64,000 bases of DNA from JBCCGI01 sp039029355 (GTDB taxonomy: Bacteria > Planctomycetota > UBA1135 > GCA-002686595): the NCBI GenBank assembly GCA_039029355.1, contig JBCCGI010000002.1, forward strand, positions 180,787 to 244,786. The letters run 5' to 3'. Positions 20,670-28,510 of the stretch are shown piece after piece. The translations under genes and the position numbers were made by a program. The notes beneath the pieces were generated by a model. That model was not told where the DNA came from. It did no database searches and was given only the letters and a program-made list of their open reading frames with translations. Each line of letters begins with the position of its first letter. Within the stretch, counting starts at the first letter, position 1.

Positions 20670-21923
20670 CTAGTGCATCCCGGCGAGCAGCGCGTCGGCA
20701 ACGCGCTCGGCCAGCAGCTTGTTGCCCTCGGGACCGAGGTGGCAGAAGTCGACGTAGACCGTGCGGCGCACGTCCGCGAAGGTCTGCGAAAGGTCGTGGA
20801 ACTCCACGCCGTCGCGCGCGAGCGCGGCGCCGCGGGCGCGCATCCGCTCGTAGCCGTCGGAGACCCGCCGCGCCTCGGGCGAGTCGGGAGCGGCAAAGCG
20901 ACGCTCCGGGGCGGTGGTCGGCTTCGAGCCGGCGTCCTGCAGCGTCGGCTGCAGCAGGTGAACGTAGCGGATCCCGCGCTCGCCGCACATCGCGGCCAGG
21001 GAACGCGACGACTCCGCCCAGAACGCGACGACCTCGTCGAGGCCCTCCAACGGGTCCACGTCCCCGCCCGCGCCGTCCGCCGGCGCCTCGGTCCGGCTGC
21101 GGACGAAGTCGTCCTGGGAGGACGCCCAGCGCCGGTGCGCGCGACGGGCCCAGGCGAGGCCGAGCGTGCCGAGCAACGCGCTCCGATCCGCGCCGACGCC
21201 GAGCACGCGATCGACGCGCGCCTCGACCGCCAGCTGCGCCGCGCGTACGTCGGCGAGGAGATCGACCAACCCGCGGTCGAGCTCGGTCCCCGCCGTCAGC
21301 CCGATCCACTTGTTGCCGGTCGGAAAGTGCGGCGGCAGACCCAGGCGTAGGTTGCGGAGGCTGCTCGCGACCTCGTTGTAGCCATCCAGGTTGACGACCA
21401 CGTCGGGCCGCGCGCCGCGGCTGAGCAGATAGGAGACGAGCGCGAGCTGCTGGGGCTGCTTGTAGCCCGCCCGCGCCAGGCCGATCACGCGCGGCGGGCG
21501 CGGGGCGCGGCCGCTGGCCTCCAAGCGCTCCACGACCTGGTCCGCGCCGTCGAGGGCGAACATCGCCGCCACCGACCCGCCGACGAGGACGATCGAGAGC
21601 TCGTCGCGCGGCTCGCCCGTCGCCAGCTCGACGGCCCAGCGCTCGACCTCGTCCGAGTCGCGGCGTTCGTAGCCGAAGAAGGGGTGCAGCTCGAAGCCCG
21701 GCGGCCGCCGGGAGCCCTCGCCCGCGGCGTCGGGGAGGTCGCCGCGGACCTCGTCGCGCAGGCTCGCGAGCACGGTCCGCGTGTCCACGGCGCGGTACGG
21801 CTCGCCCCGCGCGCGCAGCAGCAGCCGCAATCCGGCCTCCGCGGCGGCGAGCGTGGCCAGAGCCACGGCGCAGCCAACCAAGACGCGCCTCCAGCCGGCG
21901 CGGCGCTCTCCCGGGACGCCCAT
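20670..21923 (-). CDS. Membrane-anchored SGNH-hydrolase-like protein (paralog of 60599-61876)
   Basis: 417 residues from ATG 21923 (a GTG at 21944 would add seven). One N-terminal membrane span (about 12-35, VLVGCAVALATLAAAEAGL) anchors an extracytoplasmic domain. SGNH landmarks: IVLVGGSVAAMF (block I GxS), PDVVVNLDGYNEV (Asn block) and YVDFCHLGPEGNKLLAERV near the end, where Asp and His of DFCH would complete the triad. The protein at 60599-61876 shows the same order of motifs (LILGGSVAGLT, NIDGFNEV, YLHVLQPTLHDTGSKP, YFDGCHFRGPG), so they are paralogs. Likely an esterase or acyl-transfer enzyme acting on cell-surface material; the substrate is unknown. Confidence 0.8.
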   Translation of the reverse strand: MGVPGERRAGWRRVLVGCAVALATLAAAEAGLRLLLRARGEPYRAVDTRTVLASLRDEVRGDLPDAAGEGSRRPPGFELHPFFGYERRDSDEVERWAVELATGEPRDELSIVLVGGSVAAMFALDGADQVVERLEASGRAPRPPRVIGLARAGYKQPQQLALVSYLLSRGARPDVVVNLDGYNEVASSLRNLRLGLPPHFPTGNKWIGLTAGTELDRGLVDLLADVRAAQLAVEARVDRVLGVGADRSALLGTLGLAWARRAHRRWASSQDDFVRSRTEAPADGAGGDVDPLEGLDEVVAFWAESSRSLAAMCGERGIRYVHLLQPTLQDAGSKPTTAPERRFAAPDSPEARRVSDGYERMRARGAALARDGVEFHDLSQTFADVRRTVYVDFCHLGPEGNKLLAERVADALLAGMH

Positions 21924-22044
21924 CGGCCACGAGGATAGGGGCACGCACAGCGGTTCGGGGAGCGGGACGTCGCTTCTCGCGCCGCTCCGCGCTTGAGCCG
22001 GCGCGAATCCCCCCTACCCTGTTGGGGTCCTACGGAGACCCGGA

Positions 22045-22251
22045 ATGAGCAGCTTCAACTTCAAAGGCGCCCTCGCCATCGTCGTCGGTATCTTCGTCAC
22101 CTTCGGGCTGGTCGAGCTCTACGGAATCTCGACCGGCGGAGATTGGTCCGTCCTGGTCCCGACCGTGCTCTGGCAGCTCGTCGCGATCACGATCATCGTC
22201 ACGCCGATGATCTACGGGTTGATCTACGACTCCGAGGCGGACGAGGAGTAG
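22045..22251 (+). CDS. Small membrane protein with two membrane spans
   Basis: 68 residues from ATG 22045, preceded by GGAGA at a normal distance. Two hydrophobic helices (about 9-29 and 38-60; ALAIVVGIFVTFGLVELYG and LWQLVAITIIVTPMIYGLI) are joined by a short loop containing DW, and the C-terminus is acidic (SEADEE). Codon use matches the neighbours. No family is recognised and no partner gene is co-directional. Confidence 0.7.
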   Translation: MSSFNFKGALAIVVGIFVTFGLVELYGISTGGDWSVLVPTVLWQLVAITIIVTPMIYGLIYDSEADEE

Positions 22252-22260
22252 CCGTCGGCG

Positions 22261-24105
22261 CTACGGCGCCAGCACCTCGCGCAGCCGCGCGACGAGCTCG
22301 TCTTCGTCGAACGGCTTTTGGATCGAGGGCTGCCCCTCCGCCAGGCGGCCCTGCTTCACCAGCACGTCGTTGGGCAGCGCCGACATGAAGAGCACGCGGA
22401 TGCCGGGACGGCGCGCGGAGACCTCGCTCGCGACCTCTCCCCCGCCCATGCCCGGCATCAGGATGTCGGTGAGCAGGAGGTCGATCCGGCCGCGGTGCTC
22501 CTCGCAGACCCGCAGCGCATCCACGCCGTTGCCGGCAAGCAGGACCGTGTGCCCCTGCCGCTCGAGCATGCTGCGAAGCGCGGCTCGCACCAGGCGGTCG
22601 TCCTCGACGAGCAGCAGCGTCCCCCGATCGCCGTCGGGCTCGGGGTCGCGGGCCGGCTCGGGCGGAATCGACGGCGCCACCTCGAACTCGGCGACCGGCA
22701 GGTGCGCGACCAGCGTCGTCCCGCGCCCCACCTCCGAGCTGAGGTGCAGGTGCCCGCCGAGCTGGCGGACGATGCCGTAGACCGTCGAGAGCCCCAGACC
22801 CGAGCCCTCGGTCGAGGGCTTGGTTGTGAAGAAGGGGTCGAAGGCGCGGTCGCGGACGTCGGGCGGCATGCCGCAGCCGTCGTCGGCGACCTCGAGCGCG
22901 ACATAGCTGCCCACGCCGACGCCTCCCGCCCCCGCAACGCCCGCCTCGTCGCAGGTCTCCAGGCGCGTGCGCACGTCGAGGCGTCCGCCCTCCGGCATCG
23001 CGTCGCGCGCGTTGACCGCGAGGTTCATCAGCACCTGCTCGACCTGCATCGGCCCCGCGACGATCGGGCCACCGCCCGCGTTCAGCTCGACGCGCAGCTC
23101 GACGTCCTCGCCGAGCAGGCGGGCGAGCATCGTCTCGAGGCGCTCGATCAGTTCGTCGACGAGCGTGGGCTCGGGGGCCAGCTCCTCGCGCCGCCCAAAA
23201 GCCAGCAGCTGCCGCGTGAGTGCGGCTCCGCGATCGACCGCCGAGCGGATCTCCTCGAGCTGCTCACGCGCCTCCGGCCCCGCCGTCGCAAGCGCCGCGC
23301 GCGCGCAGCCACCCACGCCCATCAGCAGGTTGTTGAAGTCGTGCGCGATGCCGCCGGCCAGACGGCCCACGGCCTCGAGCCGCTGTGCCTGGCGGAACTC
23401 CTCTTCCAGCCGCTGGCGCTCGGTCAGGTCGCGCAGGATGCCGGTGAACATCCGCGTCCGGTCGCTCCATTCGCCGACGGCGAGGTCCAGCGGGAACACC
23501 GACCCGTCCTTGCGCAGCCCCACGACCTCGCGCCCGACGCCGATGATCCGCGCCTGCCCGGTGCTCATATAGCGGCTGAGGTAGCCGTCGTGGTCCTCGC
23601 GGTAGGGCGAAGGCATCAGCATGCGCACGTTGCGTCCGAGCAGCTCGTCCTCGCGGTATCCGAACATGCGCAGCGCCGCGGGGTTCAAGCTGGCGATCGC
23701 TCCGCGCTCGTCGATTGTGATGATCCCGTCCACGGCCGTCGTGACGATCGCCTTCATCTGAGCCTCGCGCTCGCGCAGCGCGCGCTCCACCGCCCAGCGG
23801 CCACGGACCCCGATCGCGACGGCCCAGATGGCGAGGATCGACAGCGCGCGGTTGACCAACGCGTCCCCGTCGCGCTCCTGCAGCAACACCAGCGGGATCA
23901 ACCCGAGCACCGTGCAGAGGCCGGCGGCCAAGAACGAGTCCCGCCGCCGCCGCGACCAGAGCGTCGCGACCACGACCGGGATGTAGAGGACGGCGTGCGC
24001 CGAGCCCAGGGGCACCAACAGGTCCGAGGTGAAGACCAGCGCCGCCAACAGAAGAGCCAGCGGAGTCGCGGCACGGTGGGCGTCCTTGCGAAGCGCGTCG
24101 GGCAC
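22261..24105 (-). CDS. Membrane PAS-histidine kinase with C-terminal receiver (hybrid kinase)
   Basis: 614 residues from GTG 24105. About four membrane spans (15-105) are followed by a FixL-like PAS domain (about 115-230, GIITIDERGAIASLNPAALRMFGY, LLGRNVRMLMPSPYREDHDGY), a HisKA domain with His255 in GGIAHDFNNLL, an HATPase domain (LMNLAVNARDAMPEGG, DDGCGMPPDV, GSGLGLSTVYG) and a receiver with Asp547 in LLTDILMPGMGG. All catalytic residues are present. The PAS resembles oxygen-sensing FixL PAS domains in wording, but I cannot confirm haem binding. It is divergent from a PAS/DHp protein lacking an ATPase (24229) and a NarL-type regulator (24810), which may be its downstream partners. Confidence 0.9.
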   Translation of the reverse strand: MPDALRKDAHRAATPLALLLAALVFTSDLLVPLGSAHAVLYIPVVVATLWSRRRRDSFLAAGLCTVLGLIPLVLLQERDGDALVNRALSILAIWAVAIGVRGRWAVERALREREAQMKAIVTTAVDGIITIDERGAIASLNPAALRMFGYREDELLGRNVRMLMPSPYREDHDGYLSRYMSTGQARIIGVGREVVGLRKDGSVFPLDLAVGEWSDRTRMFTGILRDLTERQRLEEEFRQAQRLEAVGRLAGGIAHDFNNLLMGVGGCARAALATAGPEAREQLEEIRSAVDRGAALTRQLLAFGRREELAPEPTLVDELIERLETMLARLLGEDVELRVELNAGGGPIVAGPMQVEQVLMNLAVNARDAMPEGGRLDVRTRLETCDEAGVAGAGGVGVGSYVALEVADDGCGMPPDVRDRAFDPFFTTKPSTEGSGLGLSTVYGIVRQLGGHLHLSSEVGRGTTLVAHLPVAEFEVAPSIPPEPARDPEPDGDRGTLLLVEDDRLVRAALRSMLERQGHTVLLAGNGVDALRVCEEHRGRIDLLLTDILMPGMGGGEVASEVSARRPGIRVLFMSALPNDVLVKQGRLAEGQPSIQKPFDEDELVARLREVLAP

Positions 24106-24228
24106 AACGCGATGATAGTCGGCGCGCCGAGGCAGGCGGAGTACGCCGAAGTGCGTAGGGTGACCGCGGGCGTGGGCGCAGAGGCCTGTGGAACGCTAGG
24201 CTGGCTGCGGGTATCACGCCCGCGCCCC

Positions 24229-24762
24229 ATGGAACCGCCCACCGCCGCCCTCGAGACGCTGCCGTGCCCGCTGCTTGCGGTTGCGGGCGATGGCTCGATC
24301 GCTTGGCGCAACGCCGCCGCGCGTGCGCTTGTGGGCGCGGAGGGCGATCTGTGCGCCGTGTTGGGCACCGATTGCGCCGAGTCGCTGCTCGCGGGTCGCG
24401 GGTCGGTGGTTGCGGAGCACGCGCACGGCGCGGTGGTCGCGTCGGCATCGGCGCTCGGGAACGGGCTCCTGCTGGTCACGCTCGTCGAAGCGGGCGAGCT
24501 GGCCTCGCGCGCCCGCCGCGGCGAGCAAGGCCTGGCGGCGCTGGAAGAACTAGCCCGCCGGACGAGCTCGCTCGCGCACGAGATCAAGAACCCGGTAACC
24601 GCCGTGCACCTGGCGCTTCAGGCCGTCGCGCGCGCCCTCGGCGAAGACGAGCGCGAGACGCTCGAGGATCTGGTCGGTCGACTGCGCGGAGTGGAGGGCC
24701 GGCTGCGCGAGCTGGCCTCGGGCGAGGACGACGCCTTGCGCGAACGTGCGGGCGGCTCCTGA
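24229..24762 (+). CDS. PAS-like/DHp (HisKA) protein without ATPase domain
   Basis: 177 residues from ATG 24229. An N-terminal PAS-like half (about 8-95: PCPLLAVAGDGSIAWRNAAARALVG) leads to a two-helix dimerisation domain whose first helix carries the H box SLAHEIKNPVTAVHLALQ with His117. A normal histidine kinase would continue for about 130 residues with an HATPase domain, but the frame ends after LRELASGEDDALRERAGGS, and the next gene begins a receiver domain 47 bases on. No N, G1 or G2 box is found in any frame nearby. It may act as a phosphotransfer or decoy subunit; function is inferred only from what is present and missing. Confidence 0.75.
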   Translation: MEPPTAALETLPCPLLAVAGDGSIAWRNAAARALVGAEGDLCAVLGTDCAESLLAGRGSVVAEHAHGAVVASASALGNGLLLVTLVEAGELASRARRGEQGLAALEELARRTSSLAHEIKNPVTAVHLALQAVARALGEDERETLEDLVGRLRGVEGRLRELASGEDDALRERAGGS

Positions 24763-24809
24763 CTACCGGCACGGCCAACGACTGTCGCCGCAGACGCGTG
24801 CCCTCTACA

Positions 24810-25496
24810 ATGATCGTCAAGCGCCGAATGGCCCACGAGATCCCTCCGATCCGCGTTTACCTGGTCGACGACCAGGCTATGGTCCGAGCCGCGTTCCGCG
24901 AGCTCCTAAGGAGCGATGAGCGCTTCGAGGTCGCCGGCGATCAGGGCGACCCGCGCGCCGCGCTCGACGAGATCGCCGAGCTCCGCCCGGACGTCGTGCT
25001 GCTCGACATCTCGATGCCGGTCCTGTCGGGCCTCGACGCGATCGCCCACGTGCGCGAGCGGTGGCGCCGGGCGCGGGTCATCATGCTGACGCACCACGAG
25101 GGCCAGGCCTTCGTCGAGCAGGCGCTGAAGGCGGGAGCCGAGGGCTACCTGTCGAAGGACTCGGACCCGGCCGAGCTCGCGCTCGCTATCCAGGCGGTGC
25201 ACCGAGGTGATCCGTACGTGTCGCCCAAGGTCTCGGCGGGGCTCGTGGGACAGGTCCGCGGCGCGGGGCCCGAGGGCCCGGCGCCCTCGACGCGGCTGGG
25301 CGCGCTGACGCCGCGCGAGCGCGAGGTGTTCCAGCTGCTCGCCATCGGCCACAGCAACAAGGAGGTCGCACGCGACCTCGACATGAGCCTCGGCACCGCG
25401 AAGAAGCACCGCGAGAACCTCCAGCGCAAGCTCGACTGCCACTCGGCCGCCGAGCTGGCGCGGCTAGCGATCCGCGAGGGGCTGCTGGACGCCTAG
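24810..25496 (+). CDS. NarL/FixJ-family response regulator
   Basis: 228 residues from ATG 24810 (an ATG at 24828 is an alternative). Receiver domain: VYLVDDQAMVRAAF, phospho-acceptor Asp66 in VVLLDISMPVLSG, and YLSKDSDPAE with the conserved Lys. After a linker (about 145-165) comes a LuxR-type helix-turn-helix: LGALTPREREVFQLLAIGHSNKEVARDLDMSLGTAKKHRENLQRKL. It should bind DNA as a phosphorylated dimer. Placed 47 bases after the DHp-only protein, so probably co-transcribed; its kinase may be the divergent hybrid kinase or act through the DHp protein. Its stop overlaps that of the convergent universal stress protein gene. Confidence 0.93.
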   Translation: MIVKRRMAHEIPPIRVYLVDDQAMVRAAFRELLRSDERFEVAGDQGDPRAALDEIAELRPDVVLLDISMPVLSGLDAIAHVRERWRRARVIMLTHHEGQAFVEQALKAGAEGYLSKDSDPAELALAIQAVHRGDPYVSPKVSAGLVGQVRGAGPEGPAPSTRLGALTPREREVFQLLAIGHSNKEVARDLDMSLGTAKKHRENLQRKLDCHSAAELARLAIREGLLDA

Positions 25497-25942
25497 TCGC
25501 CCGAGCGGGGAAAGCAGAGCACGGGGACCGGAGAGTGGCGCAGAACCGCCTCCGCGACGCTCCCCAGCGCGAAGTGGCGGAAGCCGGTCCGCCCGTGCGT
25601 GGAAAGCGCGATCAGGTCGACGTCGTGCCGCTTGGCGAACACCGCGACCGCCTCGTGGACGCGTTCGTGCGTCACGACGGCCGTCTCGACGTCGAGCTCG
25701 TCTCCCAGGACGAGCTTCTGGTCCGCGAGCGTGAGCTCGGCATGCTTGACCTCCTTGTCGACGTCCAGCGGGGCGATCGGGACGGCCATCGGCGAGGCCG
25801 TCGGCACGATGTGGATCTCGTGCACGACGTGCAGCAGCGTGATCTTGGCGCCGAAGGTCCGCGCGAGCTCGGCGACCGAGAGGCAGGGATGAAGGGATTC
25901 GGAGGAGAGGTCGGTCGTGAGGAGAATGTGTCGGATGGTCAT
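25493..25942 (-). CDS. Universal stress protein (UspA family)
   Basis: 149 residues from ATG 25942. It has the single-domain Usp fold: HILLTTDLSSES at the N-terminus, KITLLHVVHEIHIVP, DLIALSTHGRTGFRHFALGSVAEAVLRHSPVPVLCF at the C-terminus with the GRTG...LGS nucleotide-binding segment. Proteins with this motif usually bind ATP. A mid-protein insert (about 50-70, TASPMAVPIAPLDVDKE) is typical of the longer members. It converges on the response-regulator gene with a four-base overlap. Confidence 0.93.
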   Translation of the reverse strand: MTIRHILLTTDLSSESLHPCLSVAELARTFGAKITLLHVVHEIHIVPTASPMAVPIAPLDVDKEVKHAELTLADQKLVLGDELDVETAVVTHERVHEAVAVFAKRHDVDLIALSTHGRTGFRHFALGSVAEAVLRHSPVPVLCFPRSGD

Positions 25943-26118
25943 TGAGGGCTTCCTTTCTTGCGGAGCCCTCTTCTAGTCCGCGCCACCCCGGGCGCGCTGC
26001 GGGCTGAAGTGCGTAGGCGCGGCGGAACGTCGGCTACCCCGGCACCGCGTCCGGCTACCGGATCTTCCCGAAACAGACGTCGCGAAGCCGGCTGTCGGTG
26101 AAGCTGAAGCCCAGCAGC

Positions 26119-27021
26119 CTAGTCGACGACGTGCTCGCCGCCCGAACGCGTCAGGCTCCCGTAGAGCTCCGACAGCCCGCGCGTGCGCGCTCCGGTCGAG
26201 CCGTCGCCGATGGTGCGGCCGTCGACGCGCACCACGCCGGCCAGCTCGCCCATCGTGCCCGTGCAGAAGACCTCGTCGGCGCGGTGCACCTCGGTCAACG
26301 ACACGTCGCGGATCTCGTGATCGATGTCCGCTTCGCGGCACAGCTCGAGCACCGTGGCCCGCGTGATGCCCTCGGGGCAGGCGACGGTGTGTGGGGTGAG
26401 GATCCGGCCGTCCTGGACAATGAACACGTGCGTCGCGTTCGTCTCGGCCACGAAGCCGCGGTAGTCCAGCATCAGCGCGTCGTCGGCGCCGGCGGCGTTG
26501 GCCTCGATCTTGGCGAGGATCGACTGGATCAGGTTCGCGTGGTGGATCTTCGGGTCGAGGCAGTCCGGCGGGAAGCGGCGGACCGAGCTCGTGATCAGGG
26601 TGAGCCCGCCCTTGTCGTAGACCGGCGGCTTGTGCTCGGCCAAGACGATCAGCGTCGGACCGGACTGGTTCAGGCGCGGGTCCATCCCCGAGGTGACCTT
26701 CACGCCGCGGGTCAGCGTCAGGCGCAGGTGGACTCCGTCGCGCATCTCGTTCGCTTCGAGCGTGCGGACGATCTCGGCGCGGATGTGCTCCGGCGAGGGG
26801 ATGTCCTCGAAAGCCAGCGCGAGAGCGGAGTGCCGCAGCCGGTCGAGGTGCTCGGTGAGCTTGAAGATGCGGCCGTCGTACAGGCGCAGCCCCTCCCACA
26901 CCGCGTCGCCGGCCTGCACCGACGAATCAAAAGGGCTGACGCCGGCGCGGTCGCGGTGCGTCAGCTCGCCGTTGATGTTGACCAGCAGGTCTTGGTTGCG
27001 CGGATCGAACTTCTGGAGCAT
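26119..27021 (-). CDS. Class IV PLP aminotransferase (branched-chain/D-amino-acid aminotransferase type)
   Basis: 300 residues from ATG 27021. Landmarks of the fold-type IV family: SPFDSSVQAGDAVWEGLRLYDGRIFKL, HLDRLRHSALAL, HLRLTLTRG, CLDPKIHHANLIQSILAKIEANAAGADDALMLD (the Lys in DPKIHHAN corresponds to the PLP lysine), GFVAETNATHVFIV and VACPEGITRATVLEL. It would transfer the amino group between a branched-chain (or D-) amino acid and an oxoacid. It starts seven bases after the stop of a sulfotransferase-like P-loop gene; plants carry a protein in which these two domains are fused, so the pairing is meaningful. Confidence 0.9.
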   Translation of the reverse strand: MLQKFDPRNQDLLVNINGELTHRDRAGVSPFDSSVQAGDAVWEGLRLYDGRIFKLTEHLDRLRHSALALAFEDIPSPEHIRAEIVRTLEANEMRDGVHLRLTLTRGVKVTSGMDPRLNQSGPTLIVLAEHKPPVYDKGGLTLITSSVRRFPPDCLDPKIHHANLIQSILAKIEANAAGADDALMLDYRGFVAETNATHVFIVQDGRILTPHTVACPEGITRATVLELCREADIDHEIRDVSLTEVHRADEVFCTGTMGELAGVVRVDGRTIGDGSTGARTRGLSELYGSLTRSGGEHVVD

Positions 27022-27028
27022 CGCGGAG

Positions 27029-27763
27029 TCAGGGGCGGAGGCGCAGCTCGTGCAGCTTGCCGTAGGGCTCGAGGCACTGCTCGTACACCGACTTGAGGTG
27101 CTCGGGCAACGCATCGTCGCGCGGAACGTAGCGTGCGAAGCCGGTGGAGCGCTCGACGTTCGCGTACCAGTGCGGCGCCCAGACCCCGTCGGTGTCGCGG
27201 CGTCCGGGCGGCCAGGACAGCATCTCCGGCAGGAAGTCGAGCTCGAGCGCCGCGCAGAAGGCGCGCAGCATCGGCTCGGGCGCCTCGAGCACGTCGCGCG
27301 AGTCGAGGATCGGCGGGCGCTTGCCGGTGCGTCGCTCGACGTGCTCCAGGATCTCGATCTGCTGCGGCAGGCCGGTGTCGTCCAGGCGCGGGTTCGGCGT
27401 GACGCGGTCGAGGGAGATCAGCATCTCGCGCGGATCGCGGATCAGAAAAGCGTGGTCGAGCTCGTCCAGCCAGCCGCGATCGACGTGCGGCAGCAGGTGG
27501 TGCGCCATGTGCTTCTGGTACCAGATCGAACGGCCGCGCGGCACCGGGCCCGTCAGGGTGCGCACGACGGCGCGCCAGTCGGTCTCGTCGGCCTCCAAGA
27601 TCTGCGCGCGCCCGGGGTGTTCCAGCCCGGTCTCGTGCAGGTAGTAGGCGTACAGCGGCTCATCGACGACCGCGGCATCCGGACGGTTCTCCCACGCTCG
27701 CAGCAGCGCGGTGGAGATGTTCCGGGGCCCGGACCACATGGCGATCCTGCGAACGCGTTCCAT
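27029..27763 (-). CDS. Sulfotransferase-like P-loop protein paired with aminotransferase
   Basis: 244 residues from ATG 27763. The N-terminal RIAMWSGPRNISTALLRAW is the PAPS-binding-like loop seen in a sulfotransferase-like family; DHAFLIRDPREMLISL matches the family's 3'-phosphate-binding region. A catalytic or sugar-binding partner motif is otherwise hard to see. The gene is followed seven bases later by the class IV aminotransferase, and the same combination exists as one polypeptide in plants (branched-chain aminotransferase-like proteins). I infer a joint role in amino-acid-derived metabolism; the reaction is not known. Confidence 0.8.
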   Translation of the reverse strand: MERVRRIAMWSGPRNISTALLRAWENRPDAAVVDEPLYAYYLHETGLEHPGRAQILEADETDWRAVVRTLTGPVPRGRSIWYQKHMAHHLLPHVDRGWLDELDHAFLIRDPREMLISLDRVTPNPRLDDTGLPQQIEILEHVERRTGKRPPILDSRDVLEAPEPMLRAFCAALELDFLPEMLSWPPGRRDTDGVWAPHWYANVERSTGFARYVPRDDALPEHLKSVYEQCLEPYGKLHELRLRP

Positions 27764-27815
27764 AGGCCGGCGGAGTCTATCCGCCCTCGCGGGGAGGGCG
27801 GCCGGAAAAGGGCGG

Positions 27816-28499
27816 CTAGGGGATCGAGAGCGAACGCCCGTGGTCGCGGGTTCCGATCGCCAGCAGGTAGTCGGCGGCTCCGTGGGACCAGGCCTCGGGC
27901 CCCTCGAACCCGCCGGCCTCGTCGCCCCAGCAGGTCCGCAGCATCTCGGTGTCGATGACGCCGGGGTTCAGCGCCGCGGCCACGATCCCGGGGGGGAGCT
28001 CTTGGGCCAGGGCCTGGGTCAGACCCTCGATCGCCCACTTGCTGGCGCAGTAGGGCGCAACCAGCGGAGAGGTCGAGCGCCCCCAGCCCGAGCTGATGTT
28101 CACCACGACGCCCGACCCGCGCTCGATCAGCGCCGGCAAGAAAGCGCGGAGCACGTTCGCGACGCCCGAGACGTTGACCGCGAGCAGGCGGTCGAGCTCC
28201 TCGGCACTCTGCTCCCAAAGCGGCGCGCTGCGGTTGATGAGGGCGGCGTTGTTGAGGATGAGATCCGGCGCGGGCCCCGCCCCGAGCAGGTGCGCGGCCC
28301 AGTCGGCGACGGCGCTGTCGTCGGCGACGTCCACCGCGCGAAAGTCGTGCGGTGGACCGTAGCGCTCCGCGAGCTCGGCGACCGCGTCCTGGGTCCGCCC
28401 GCAGCCGAGCACGGTATGCCCGCGCTCGGCGAAGCGGTCGACCAGGGCACGCCCCAGGCCACGGGTTACGCCGGTGATCAGGATGCGCCGTTCCGTCAT
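27816..28499 (-). CDS. Short-chain dehydrogenase/reductase
   Basis: 227 residues from ATG 28499. Classical SDR motifs: ITGVTRGLGRAL (TGxxxGxG cofactor loop), LILNNAALI (NNAG-like), SGVVVNISSGWG (catalytic Ser), YCASKWAIEGLTQALAQEL (YxxxK) and LNPGVIDTEML. The Arg/Thr-rich segment after beta2 (GCGRTQDAV) leans towards NADP. The substrate cannot be predicted. It lies 52 bases upstream of the sulfotransferase-like/aminotransferase pair on the same strand, and 11 bases after a secreted-protein gene. Confidence 0.92.
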   Translation of the reverse strand: MTERRILITGVTRGLGRALVDRFAERGHTVLGCGRTQDAVAELAERYGPPHDFRAVDVADDSAVADWAAHLLGAGPAPDLILNNAALINRSAPLWEQSAEELDRLLAVNVSGVANVLRAFLPALIERGSGVVVNISSGWGRSTSPLVAPYCASKWAIEGLTQALAQELPPGIVAAALNPGVIDTEMLRTCWGDEAGGFEGPEAWSHGAADYLLAIGTRDHGRSLSIP

Positions 28500-28510
28500 C
28501 GAAGCGCGCG

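Noticed and set aside
22318..24228. Long + strand frame upstream of the DHp-only protein
   Set aside because: It is antisense to the hybrid kinase; the ATG at 24229 starts the part with family features.
26050..26117. Open stretch reading LLGFSFTDSRLRDVCFGKIR after the aminotransferase stop
   Set aside because: It looks protein-like but the aminotransferase ends where the family does, and no start or ribosome binding site precedes the stretch.
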